Assembly: GCA_036010965.1 (NCBI GenBank)
Contig: DASCMO010000193.1
Location: forward strand, 1 to 26,195
Source of the DNA: GCA-2686265 sp036010965
GTDB lineage: Bacteria; Planctomycetota; UBA1135; GCA-002686595
Reading direction: 5' to 3'
DNA length: 26,195 nt
The translations under genes and the position numbers were made by a program. Shown here one piece after another: positions 7,086-14,142 of the stretch. The notes beneath the pieces are model-generated. The model made no database searches. It saw nothing but the letters and a program-made list of their open reading frames with translations, and was not told the DNA's origin. Position 1 is the stretch's first letter. Each line of letters begins with the position of its first letter.

Positions 7086-7814
7086 ATGCAAACGCACCAG
7101 ATCATTCTCGCCGTGGGGCTCGCGAGTTGCTTGCCCCTGAGCGCCATTCCCGAAGGGCGGTGCGCCCGGGGAGGCGATGTGTTCCCTGCCGCCTCCGGCG
7201 CACTCGTGATCGAGATCGACGGAGCCGAGGCTGGCGTGTCCATCAGTGAGCTGAGCCTGGGCGACGTCCTGCGCGCCTTCGAGGGCGTCGCGGAGCACGC
7301 GCTCTTCATGAACGAAGAGACTCGGGGCAGGGTGGACTCCGTCGCCGTCGGTCTGTCGCGCAGCCTCACCGTCGAATCCGAGGAGGTCTACTCGTTCGTC
7401 AGTGGGCTTCTGTACGAGCACGATTTCACGATGGCCGAGATTCGCGACACCTCGCCGAAGCTCCTCGGCATCCAGGACGCGCGCGGTGCGGGCGGTGGAT
7501 TCGGCGGCCCTCAAGCGACGGTCGTCGAGGAGCAGCACCTGGGTACTTTCGCGCACTACCCGGCGCTCTCGATCACGACCACCGTGGCGTTTAGTGGATT
7601 TGATGTGCGCGGTGGCGTCAATGCCCTGCGTGTGATGGTGCCCGATCCGAGCAGGTTGCGGATCGTCGCCGTGGGCGGCAGCTTTGTGGCCAGCGGGTGT
7701 GCTCGCGATGTCGCGAACATCGTCGAGGTGCTGCGCTCGATCGAGGCGGCTACCGGCGCCCTGCTGACCGCGGGCGACGAATCTTGCTCCGAAGGGGCGT
7801 CCGCAGAGAAGTAG
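7086..7814 (+). CDS. Exported protein resembling free-standing secretin N0 and N1 domains
   Basis: A 242-residue protein. The ATG at 7086 is fixed by a clear AGGAG at 7072-7076, nine bases upstream. Residues 1-28 form a signal peptide, so it acts outside the cytoplasm. Residues about 46-128 (VSISELSLGDVLRAFEG, then GRVDSVAVGLSRSLTVES) read like the N0/STN domain of secretins and TonB-type receptors. Residues about 155-222 (ITTTVAFSGFDVRGGVNALR, then LRIVAVGGSFVASGCARDVA) read like the N1 ring-building domain. A Gly-rich linker (134-141) separates them. The outer-membrane beta-barrel part of a secretin is missing entirely and the gene ends naturally, with a hairpin behind it. It could be a periplasmic accessory of a type II/IV secretion or pilus machine. 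Assignment is by pattern only; sequence identity to known secretins is probably low. Confidence 0.6.
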   Translation: MQTHQIILAVGLASCLPLSAIPEGRCARGGDVFPAASGALVIEIDGAEAGVSISELSLGDVLRAFEGVAEHALFMNEETRGRVDSVAVGLSRSLTVESEEVYSFVSGLLYEHDFTMAEIRDTSPKLLGIQDARGAGGGFGGPQATVVEEQHLGTFAHYPALSITTTVAFSGFDVRGGVNALRVMVPDPSRLRIVAVGGSFVASGCARDVANIVEVLRSIEAATGALLTAGDESCSEGASAEK

Positions 7815-7830
7815 AGTGCACGGGTTGGGG

Positions 7831-7852
7831 GAGGCGGGGCTCTCCCCGTCTC
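7831..7852 (+). terminator. Hairpin terminator candidate after the N0/N1-like gene
   Basis: GAGGCGGGG (7831-7839) pairs with CCCCGTCTC (7844-7852) over nine base pairs including one G-U, with a CTCT loop, followed by CTTTCG. It starts 16 bases after the stop codon at 7814. The U tract is short, so termination may be partial. The hairpin occupies the place where the -35 region of queC would be. Confidence 0.5.
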
Positions 7853-7858
7853 CTTTCG

Positions 7859-7870
7859 TACACTCATCCT
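7859..7870 (+). promoter_or_regulatory. -10 box giving a probable leaderless queC transcript
   Basis: TACACT (7859-7864) lies six bases before the GTG at 7871. A transcript initiated at normal distance from this box would begin at or next to the start codon. No Shine-Dalgarno sequence is present, which fits leaderless translation. No -35 match is visible. Confidence 0.4.
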
Positions 7871-8578
7871 GTGAGCGCCGAGAGCCCGCGACCCGCCGTC
7901 TGTCTCCTCTCGGGAGGTATGGATTCGGCCGTGACCTTGTTCGAGGCGCGCGCGGCGGGGTTCGCACCCCACGCGCTCTCCTTCCGCTACGGCCAGCGAC
8001 ACGCCGTCGAGTTGGAGTCCGCGCGGCGCGTGGCCCGCGCCGGGGGCGCCGTCGAGCACCGCACGGTGGAGGTGGATCTGTCCGCCATCGGGGGGTCGGC
8101 CCTGACCGATGCGATCGCGGTGCCGCTGGATCGGCCCGAGGCGGAGCTCGCCGAGGGCGTTCCGGTGACCTACGTCCCGGCCCGCAACACGGTCTTCCTC
8201 GCGGTCGCCCTCGGATGGGCCGAGGTGCTGGGGGCGCGCGACATCTTTCTGGGCGTCAATGCTCTCGACTACTCGGGCTACCCTGACTGCCGCCCGGCCT
8301 TCCTCGAGGCCTTCGAACGCCTCGCCGCCCTGGCGACCGCCGCCGGGACGGAGGAGGGCGTGCGCGTGCGGATCCGAGCCCCGCTGTTGGAGATGACCAA
8401 GGCCGAGATCGTGCTGCGTGCCGAAGACCTGGATTGCGACCTGGGCCTGACGCACACCTGCTACGACCCCGTCGCGGGTCCGCCCGTCCTGGCCTGCGGG
8501 CGCTGCGATGCGTGCACCCTGCGCCTCAAGGGCTTTCGCGAGGCGGATCGCGAGGACCCCCTGGCCTACGCGCAGTAG
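7871..8578 (+). CDS. queC: 7-cyano-7-deazaguanine synthase
   Basis: A 235-residue QueC, close to the usual size. It converts 7-carboxy-7-deazaguanine plus ammonia and ATP to preQ0, the step before queuosine tRNA modification or 7-deazaguanine DNA modification. The PP-loop SGGMDS is at residues 14-19. The C-terminal zinc site is complete, with cysteines at 197, 209, 212 and 215 (Cys-X11-Cys-X2-Cys-X2-Cys). NALDYSGYPDCRPAF is another typical block. The GTG at 7871 places the PP-loop near the N-terminus as in relatives; the upstream extension of the frame is a shadow of the previous gene. No queD, queE, queF or tgt is adjacent, and no dpd-type DNA modification genes are in the window, so the tRNA pathway is the default reading. 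Confidence 0.95.
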   Translation: MSAESPRPAVCLLSGGMDSAVTLFEARAAGFAPHALSFRYGQRHAVELESARRVARAGGAVEHRTVEVDLSAIGGSALTDAIAVPLDRPEAELAEGVPVTYVPARNTVFLAVALGWAEVLGARDIFLGVNALDYSGYPDCRPAFLEAFERLAALATAAGTEEGVRVRIRAPLLEMTKAEIVLRAEDLDCDLGLTHTCYDPVAGPPVLACGRCDACTLRLKGFREADREDPLAYAQ

Positions 8579-8598
8579 CCGCTCGGTGCACCGCCGTG

Positions 8599-8611
8599 TA
8601 GCTTCTAGCTC
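8599..8611 (+). promoter_or_regulatory. -10-like box giving a possible leaderless mazG transcript
   Basis: TAGCTT (8599-8604) ends seven bases before the ATG at 8612, in the 33-base gap after queC. No Shine-Dalgarno sequence precedes the ATG. This is the same arrangement as at queC. Read-through from queC is the alternative source of mRNA. Confidence 0.3.
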
Positions 8612-9463
8612 ATGAAGGGTGAGGAGGTTCGAGCTGATGCGCTGCCCGACGAACGCCTGCGCGCGCTGCAGCGCCTGCTGGAGATCATCGATCGCCTGCG
8701 AGAGCCCGGGGGGTGCCCGTGGGATCGCGAGCAGACTGTCGCGAGCATGGCCCCACATGTCGTCGAGGAGGCGCACGAACTGGTCGAGGCCGTAGACGGT
8801 GGCGACGACGGCGACACGGTTGAGGAGGCGGGCGATGTGCTCATGGCCCTGACGATGATCTGCCGCATCGCATCGGAGGAGGGCCGCTTCGATCTGGCCG
8901 ATGCAGCGCGGGCGGTGTCGGACAAGCTCGTGCGGCGCCACCCCCATGTCTTTGGTGACGCCGAGGCGGGCGATCCCCAGCAGGTGCTGCGCCAGTGGGA
9001 GGAGATCAAGGCCGGTGAGCGGCGAGACAAGGGGCGCGACGAAGGTGCCCTGACGGGCATTCCGCGCTCTCTGCCCGCGCTCCAGCGCGCGGAGCGCACC
9101 TGCGAGAGAGCGGTAGCGTCCGGATTCCGCTGGGCGAGTGCGGCGGGCGCGCTGGAGAAGGTTGTCGAGGAGTTCGCGGAGCTGCGGGAGGTCCTGGAGG
9201 GAGTGGACCTGGATCAGCCCGAGGTAGCGGTGGACGAGGAGACCGCGGTGCGGATCGAGGAGGAGCTGGGCGATCTGCTCCTTGCCGGCGCCTACCTGGG
9301 CTCCTACCTGGGCGTCGATCCCGAGCGGGCCTGCCGCGCCGCCCTGGGCCGATTCGAGCAGCGCTTTCGCTTCATGGAGGAGCGGCTCGCAGGTCCTCTC
9401 GGTGAGCGCTCGTTGGAGGAACTCATGGCGGCATGGAGTGAGGCCAAGCGGGCGTTCTCGTGA
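8612..9463 (+). CDS. mazG: Nucleoside triphosphate pyrophosphohydrolase MazG
   Basis: A 283-residue protein with two MazG domains in tandem, as in E. coli MazG (about 263 residues). It hydrolyses (d)NTPs to NMP and pyrophosphate, removing aberrant nucleotides and influencing the ppGpp-linked stress response. Domain 1 contains GGCPWDREQT near residue 35, the metal-binding VEEAHE at 51-56 and EEAGD at 71-75. Domain 2 contains VVEEFAEL and EEELGDLLL. Both copies of the EExxE/ExxD metal site therefore appear present. The C-terminal RFEQRFRFMEERL also matches the family. The stop overlaps the GTG of the glycosyltransferase gene (GTGA), implying coupled translation of two functionally unrelated genes. 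Confidence 0.93.
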   Translation: MKGEEVRADALPDERLRALQRLLEIIDRLREPGGCPWDREQTVASMAPHVVEEAHELVEAVDGGDDGDTVEEAGDVLMALTMICRIASEEGRFDLADAARAVSDKLVRRHPHVFGDAEAGDPQQVLRQWEEIKAGERRDKGRDEGALTGIPRSLPALQRAERTCERAVASGFRWASAAGALEKVVEEFAELREVLEGVDLDQPEVAVDEETAVRIEEELGDLLLAGAYLGSYLGVDPERACRAALGRFEQRFRFMEERLAGPLGERSLEELMAAWSEAKRAFS

Positions 9464-11208
9464 GGGGGACCGTTCCGCTCGCCTTCGGCGCCCTCGCGCT
9501 GCTCGCCTTCTCCGCCGGCGTGCGCCTGTGGGGCCTCGATTTTCTGCTGCCGTCCCTCTTCGAGCCCGACGCTCACATCCCGGTTCAGGTCGAGCTGATC
9601 GAGACCGCCGCGCCCGAGCCCCTGGAAAACGCCAACTACGGGAAGTACCCGCTGCTCCTGGCCCACATCACGACCGCCTGTACGCCGCGCGTGGGGTGGC
9701 ATGCGCTCGCGGCCGGCGGCCTCGCCGAGCAAGTCACCCAGGCCATCCACCCGGTGATGCGCGTGCGCCTCGTCGTGGCGCTCCTCTCCCTGCTCGTCCT
9801 CCCGGCAACCTGGCTGCTCGCGCGGCTCACCATGCCGCGCGGCTGGTCCTTGCTGGCCGCGGCCCTGGCCGGCACGAGCTTGCTCTCGATCAACTTCGCC
9901 GTCCAGGCCCGGCCCCACGGTGCCGCCGCGCCGTTGATGGTCCTGGCCGTCCTGGCCTGCGTGCTCATGCGTCGGCGTCCGCGGGCGAGCACCTATCTCC
10001 TGGCGGCGCTGGCCGTCGCTCTGGCCTTCGGCTCCCTGCAGAGTGGAGTGGCCGTCTTCATTCCTCTGGTCCTCGCCCACTTCCTCGCCGCGCCCCGCTC
10101 AGGTGTCCGGCGACACCTGTGGTTGCTCGTCTTCCTCGCCACGGCGGCGGCGGCGGTCATCCTCCTCTATCCCTTTCTGCTGGAGTCCGCCGCGACACCC
10201 GCGGGCGGCGTGGAGCTCTCGGGCATCAAGTTGGACCAGGCGGGGCACAAGCTCTTCCTCGACTTATTCAATGGCAAGGGCGCGCCGCTGCTCGTCCACT
10301 CCCTCTGGTCCTGGGATCCGGCCCTGGCCATCGGTGCGGGGCTGGGCCTGATCGTGTGGCTCGTGGATGTGGTGTCCCGGCGATCCAGTGGTGCCTCGGC
10401 TCCCCTTGCCGATCGCCTCGTCGCACTCTCCTTCGCCTTTCCCTACGCCGTGGTGATCGGCCTCTACGAGCGCAGCAACGAGCGCTTCTTGTTGCCGCTC
10501 ATTCCCTTCCTGGCCTGCCTCGCGGCCTGGGGGTTGTGGAGGCTTCTCTCTGACCGACGACCAGCGCTCATCACCGCCGTCTTTCTCGGCCTACTGGTCT
10601 TTCCTTCGGTCGTCGCCGTGCGCTTTGCTCAACTCAGGAATTTGCCTTCGACCTACGAAGAGGCCGCGGCCTGGATCCAGGAGACGGTGGACCCAGCCGA
10701 GGACATCGTCCACCTGAGCATTCCCATGACCTTGCCCGTGCGCTCTACTGCCGCCTCCCTGGCCGCGGAGAAGGCGTTCTTTCCCGGGCGCGGGCTGGGC
10801 TGGTACGACTACCAGGAAGCGGTCGGCGAGGCGGACTCCGACCAGGCTTACCGGACGCGCTGGCTCCCCCTCCACAACATGGAGCTGCTCCAGTGGGCGC
10901 GACGCTCTCGCAGGGAGTTCGTGCATTCGCTCGCGGGAGGCTATTGCATAAACGAGGTCTTCACCGGCCGATCTGTCGGGACGGAACTTGAGGACGTTCG
11001 CATCGGCTTGCAGCAAGAGGCGAAGCTGCTCCTGCGCCTCTCGCCCGACGAGCACCCGATGGTGAGTCTGCCCATCGGCTACCAGGAAGCCACAAACGTC
11101 CCCTTGCCGCACCGCGCCATGCGCATCCTGCGCGCCCGCGCCCTGGGGCCGTACCTGGAGATCTTCCGCCTTCCGCCTCCGTCCTCCGAACCGGCGATTC
11201 CGCGCTGA
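9460..11208 (+). CDS. Polytopic GT-C-type glycosyltransferase (ArnT/PMT-like)
   Basis: A 582-residue integral membrane protein. The first helix (LAFGALALLAFSAGVRLWGL) is followed by FLLPSLFEPDAHIP, an extracytoplasmic loop with acidic residues in the position typical of GT39/ArnT/PMT-type enzymes. About nine or ten further hydrophobic segments run to about residue 390. After them comes a soluble C-terminal domain of roughly 190 residues. Enzymes of this type move a sugar from a polyprenyl-phosphate donor to protein or lipid on the outer face of the cytoplasmic membrane. The GTG start overlaps the mazG stop. The DegT-family sugar aminotransferase gene lies convergently downstream, consistent with cell-surface glycan synthesis. 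The acceptor is unknown; an oligosaccharyltransferase- or O-antigen-related membrane protein is the alternative. Confidence 0.75.
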   Translation: MRGTVPLAFGALALLAFSAGVRLWGLDFLLPSLFEPDAHIPVQVELIETAAPEPLENANYGKYPLLLAHITTACTPRVGWHALAAGGLAEQVTQAIHPVMRVRLVVALLSLLVLPATWLLARLTMPRGWSLLAAALAGTSLLSINFAVQARPHGAAAPLMVLAVLACVLMRRRPRASTYLLAALAVALAFGSLQSGVAVFIPLVLAHFLAAPRSGVRRHLWLLVFLATAAAAVILLYPFLLESAATPAGGVELSGIKLDQAGHKLFLDLFNGKGAPLLVHSLWSWDPALAIGAGLGLIVWLVDVVSRRSSGASAPLADRLVALSFAFPYAVVIGLYERSNERFLLPLIPFLACLAAWGLWRLLSDRRPALITAVFLGLLVFPSVVAVRFAQLRNLPSTYEEAAAWIQETVDPAEDIVHLSIPMTLPVRSTAASLAAEKAFFPGRGLGWYDYQEAVGEADSDQAYRTRWLPLHNMELLQWARRSRREFVHSLAGGYCINEVFTGRSVGTELEDVRIGLQQEAKLLLRLSPDEHPMVSLPIGYQEATNVPLPHRAMRILRARALGPYLEIFRLPPPSSEPAIPR

Positions 11209-11218
11209 TCGGACCGCT

Positions 11219-11259
11219 CACGAGCCGGAGTACCCGAGTGCGCAGACCGACGGCTCGTG
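11219..11259. terminator. Hairpin between convergent glycosyltransferase and aminotransferase genes
   Basis: CACGAGCCG (11219-11227) and CGGCTCGTG (11251-11259) form a perfect nine-base inverted repeat with a 23-base loop, starting 11 bases after the glycosyltransferase stop. Neither strand has a U tract, so it may be a weak bidirectional terminator or an mRNA-end stabiliser. I see nothing else in the 164-base gap. Confidence 0.3.
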
Positions 11260-11372
11260 GCGCCTCGAAGCGCGGCGCGAGCACCCGTGACGAGAGAACA
11301 TCGGCCAGCGTGCGCACGGAGTCGATCGCCTCGTGCCAGGAGCGGCGGCGCCGTCCACTCCATGCGCGTCGT

Positions 11373-12683
11373 CTACGAACCCTGCGACTTCGAACGGCTC
11401 CACTCGAGCAGGCGACGGATCGCCAGCACCATGTCGGCCAGCTCGGCGGGGCGGACGCTCGGATCGGTGCGCATGCCGGTGGAGCGGGCGCACAGGCGCT
11501 CGGCGACGGGGAACTCGCCGGTCTGACCGAAGATCTCGTAGGTTGCCAGGGGCAGGTTGGACCATAGGCGGACGTCGATCTTCTCGCGCGCCAGGCCTTG
11601 CAGAAGCACGGAGCGTTCGAGGGCGCAGTCCTCTTCCAGTTCGAAGGGGAAGGTGTAGTAGCAGGGACTCGCGTCCGGCGGGACGTGCTGCACCCTGACT
11701 CCCTCGAGGGCGCCTAGCCGCTCATGGAGGAACGCACCGTTACGCGTGCGCGCCGCGCGGATCTTGTCGAAGCGTTCCAGTTGCCCGATGCCCAGGGCGG
11801 CCTGGAGCGTGCTCATACGGTAGTTCCAGCCGACCATCCGGTATTCGAGGCGCGTCTCGGGGTTGAAGAACGCGTGCTCCATGGGCGATCCCCCGTCGGG
11901 CGCGCTCTCGCCGAGATTCATGGCGATGCGCGCGCGAGCGAAGAGCTCGGGGTCATCGGTCATGACGGCGCCACCCTCGCCCGTCGTGATGTTCTTGGGG
12001 CTGCCGAAGCTGAAGCAGCCGAGGTGGCCGACCGTGCCCAGCGCCTTCCCGCGCCAGGTCGATCCGTGGGCGTGGGCGGCGTCCTCGATCACGAACAGGC
12101 CGTGCCGCTCGGCGATCGCGCCGATGGCCTCCATGTCGCAGGCGACGCCCGCAATGTGGACCGGGATGATCGCCCGCGTGCGGTCGCAGACGGCCTCCTC
12201 GATTCGCGCGGGATCGATGTTCCAGGTCTCGGGATCGGCGTCGACGAAGACCGGCACGGCGCCCTGGTGCATGACGGCCATCGCGGTCGCGACGTAGGTC
12301 ATGGCGGGGACAATCACCTCGTCCCCCGGTCCTACACGAGCGGCCATCAATGCGGTGTGAAGGGCGGAGGTGCCGGAGGAGACCGCCAGGGCGTGCCGGC
12401 AGCCGAAGCGCTCGGCGAGCATCGACTCGAAGCGCCGCACCGGCTCACCGTCGAAGAAGGAAGTGCTCTGGGCCCGCGCCGCTCGGCGCAGGGCGCGGCG
12501 CTCGAAGCGCGTGAAGGGGCGTGGGGGAGGCATGGGGACGAGCCTCACGGGCCAGCCTCCGCCGATCGCAGGCCGATCGTCGCGGGAGACGAGGCGACGC
12601 ACGAGGCCGTAGGTCGCTTGGGTCAAGTCGAGCGCCTGGCGGATGCCGTAGGCGTGCTGGTTGGCCTTGATCCAGCCCTTCAT
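11373..12683 (-). CDS. DegT/DnrJ/EryC1/StrS-family PLP-dependent sugar aminotransferase
   Basis: A 436-residue fold type I aminotransferase that typically transaminates nucleotide-linked keto-sugars to amino sugars for surface polysaccharides or glycosylated products. Visible motifs are SSGTSALHTAL near 102, DEVIVPAMTYVATA near 121, FVIEDAAHAHG with the PLP-pyridine Asp201, and FSFGSPKNITTGEGG with the Schiff-base Lys230. A conserved YRM block (WNYRMSTLQAALGIGQL) follows. The protein is longer than most relatives because about 50 residues precede the usual start. Met51 (MPPPRPF) would give a family-typical N-terminus, so the true start may be near 12533. The nearest upstream gene on the same strand is the PLCXD-like gene, 181 bases away. 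Confidence 0.9.
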   Translation of the reverse strand: MKGWIKANQHAYGIRQALDLTQATYGLVRRLVSRDDRPAIGGGWPVRLVPMPPPRPFTRFERRALRRAARAQSTSFFDGEPVRRFESMLAERFGCRHALAVSSGTSALHTALMAARVGPGDEVIVPAMTYVATAMAVMHQGAVPVFVDADPETWNIDPARIEEAVCDRTRAIIPVHIAGVACDMEAIGAIAERHGLFVIEDAAHAHGSTWRGKALGTVGHLGCFSFGSPKNITTGEGGAVMTDDPELFARARIAMNLGESAPDGGSPMEHAFFNPETRLEYRMVGWNYRMSTLQAALGIGQLERFDKIRAARTRNGAFLHERLGALEGVRVQHVPPDASPCYYTFPFELEEDCALERSVLLQGLAREKIDVRLWSNLPLATYEIFGQTGEFPVAERLCARSTGMRTDPSVRPAELADMVLAIRRLLEWSRSKSQGS

Positions 12684-12796
12684 CTCGCGAAACCCGGCTC
12701 CATTTTGGTGCTTGGAGAGCGTGGTGGTCGTGGGGGTATCCCTTACGGCCCGCAGCAGGCGGCGGCGCCCGCGGCGAGACGGTCCCTCAGGCAGTG

Positions 12797-12825
12797 AGTG
12801 TACCGCTGCGCAGTCCGCTCGTCTG
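12797..12825 (-). promoter_or_regulatory. Possible promoter for the aminotransferase gene
   Basis: On the minus strand CAGACG (12825-12820) is separated by 17 bases from TACACT (12802-12797). The -10 match is fair and the -35 match poor (3/6). The start at 12683 would then follow a leader of about 107 bases. The remaining part of the 181-base gap is GC-rich and shows no gene. Confidence 0.25.
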
Positions 12826-12864
12826 CCGGTATGGGGCCGGGTGAGCGACGATCCTCGGGGGGCG

Positions 12865-13875
12865 CTAGCGGCCCTGACCGGCGTTCAGCAGGCGCCGATT
12901 GGCGGCCATGGCCGCTGCGACGACGTCTGTGCGGTCGTAGAAGTCGACCGAGATCACGTTGGGCCTCAGGCCGCTGTCGAGCCAGCGGGTGATCCAGCGT
13001 CCGGGAAGGTCGAAGAGCGGCTTGCTCATGCCCTCCAGGCCGCGGCGCGCGCAGATGGGGTCGGAGACGATCGTCTCAAGGTTGGGGGTGAAGGTCAGGT
13101 AGGCGCACTGCAGGCGGTCGGGCGCCCGGGAACGGATGCGCGCGTCCAGGCGCTCGCGGAGAGTGTCGAGGGTGCGCGCGTCCGTCCAGACGCTGTCGAG
13201 CACTCCGCGCGCGAGGTACGTGGCCCTGCGCGCGGCGAAGCCGGAGTGATCGAAGATGGCGATCAGGTTGCGGCTGGAACTCCAGAGAGAGGCCAGGGTC
13301 CACTCGCCGAGAGGAGCGGAGCTCTCGAAGAGGTGGTCTGCGAGAGCGTGCTGCACATGCTCATCCAGCTCGCCGTGGGCGGCCGCCGTCGGCATGGCCT
13401 GGAAATCGAGCAACACGGGCTCGCGCGGGTGGTCGTGAGCGAAGAGCCGCACCTCTTCGAGGGCTCCGGCCAGCTCGCGGGAGACCAGGCCGTGGACGAG
13501 GACCAGCTTTCCTTCGTGGCGCGCCACGCGCAGGTCGAGGTATCGGATGCCTTCAGCGAGCTGTTCCGCGATCGATCGCTCCTGCGTCCGTGCCCAGGCG
13601 GCTGTGAGCGCACCGAAGCTCGCGTAGAGCTCCGGTTTGCCGGGGGCGGAGGCTGATGTGCGGGTGATGGCGTGAGAACCCGAGTCGTGGGTGCCGGGCA
13701 GGACCAGGTCCACCAGGCGCGTCCGCGGATGGTGCTCGTGGAGCCCCGCCACCCAATCCGCACGCGCCGCCGGCTCCGCCCCGTCCCCGCAGTGGCCCGT
13801 GGAGAGCAGGATGAGCAGTGTCGTGGCTAGAAGCATGGGCTGTGTGCCGGCATGGTTAATTACGCCGAGCCTCAC
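12865..13875 (-). CDS. Exported PI-PLC X-domain (PLCXD-like) protein
   Basis: A 336-residue protein with the phosphatidylinositol-specific phospholipase C X-domain fold. Counting from the GTG at 13875: LVLPGTHDSGSHAI holds the first catalytic-type His63, IRYLDLRVA is at 111-119, and LVLVHG holds His128. LLDFQAM follows near 155 and the C-terminal NVISVDFYDR supplies another acidic residue. The spacing resembles eukaryotic PLCXD proteins as well as bacterial PI-PLCs. The family cleaves, or binds, phosphoinositide-type lipid headgroups in a metal-independent way. The N-terminus contains LLATTLLILLSTGHCG, a signal peptide and possibly a non-canonical lipobox. An ATG at 13836 (residue 14) is an equally plausible start, because the AT-rich TAATTA just upstream of it looks like promoter sequence. 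The substrate in this organism is unknown. Confidence 0.75.
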   Translation of the reverse strand: MRLGVINHAGTQPMLLATTLLILLSTGHCGDGAEPAARADWVAGLHEHHPRTRLVDLVLPGTHDSGSHAITRTSASAPGKPELYASFGALTAAWARTQERSIAEQLAEGIRYLDLRVARHEGKLVLVHGLVSRELAGALEEVRLFAHDHPREPVLLDFQAMPTAAAHGELDEHVQHALADHLFESSAPLGEWTLASLWSSSRNLIAIFDHSGFAARRATYLARGVLDSVWTDARTLDTLRERLDARIRSRAPDRLQCAYLTFTPNLETIVSDPICARRGLEGMSKPLFDLPGRWITRWLDSGLRPNVISVDFYDRTDVVAAAMAANRRLLNAGQGR

Positions 13876-13977
13876 CTCATCGTGACAGGAAAGGGCGCTT
13901 TCGGTGGTCGCGGACCTCGGGCGGCCATCCGCTCCGTGCTCCGCGCGAACAGTCGCCTTCTCGGCCCGAGTCCGGGC

Positions 13978-14005
13978 TGGACGGAGGTTCGCCGGAGGCT
14001 ATACT
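13978..14005 (+). promoter_or_regulatory. Putative sigma70 promoter for tRNA-Asp
   Basis: TGGACG (13978-13983, 4/6 to TTGACA), a 16-base spacer and TATACT (14000-14005, 5/6 to TATAAT). The tRNA starts at 14022, so the precursor would have a leader of roughly 9 bases for RNase P to remove. Confidence 0.5.
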
Positions 14006-14021
14006 TCGACCCCGAATCTGC

Positions 14022-14098
14022 GGGGATGTAGCTCAATTGGTTAGAGTGCCGGCCTGTCACGCCGGAGGTTGCGGGTTCAAGTCCCGTCATCCTCGCCA
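14022..14098 (+). tRNA. tRNA-Asp (anticodon GUC)
   Basis: A complete 77-base cloverleaf. The acceptor GGGGATG pairs with CATCCTC (one G-U), the D-arm is GCTC/GAGT, and the anticodon stem is CCGGC/GCCGG with loop CTGTCAC and anticodon GTC at 14056-14058. The T-arm is GCGGG-TTCAAGT-CCCGT, discriminator G73, and CCA is encoded at 14096-14098. GUC with G73 gives aspartate. It lies 44 bases upstream of the RNase D gene. Confidence 0.97.
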
Positions 14099-14142
14099 TC
14101 CCCGCTGCTCGCGTCGCCGGTGCCCGTGGAGCGCCCCGCCGG

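Noticed and set aside
6860..7249. A small plus-strand frame beginning at a GTG upstream of the N0/N1-like gene
   Set aside because: It overlaps the well-supported 7086 gene by 164 bases in another frame and becomes Arg/Pro-rich there. Only its first 30 codons look protein-like.
7871..8578. queC as a sign of 7-deazaguanine DNA modification (Dpd-type) or a phage island
   Set aside because: No dpdA, tgt-like DNA transglycosylase, phage or restriction genes lie in the window; neighbours are housekeeping genes.
8612..9463. mazG as part of a toxin-antitoxin or phage-defence module
   Set aside because: This is the full-length two-domain housekeeping MazG. No mazE/mazF or other toxin gene is next to it.
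14022..14098. tRNA-Asp as an integration site for a mobile element
   Set aside because: No integrase and no duplicated tRNA 3' end is visible downstream; the next gene is chromosomal rnd.
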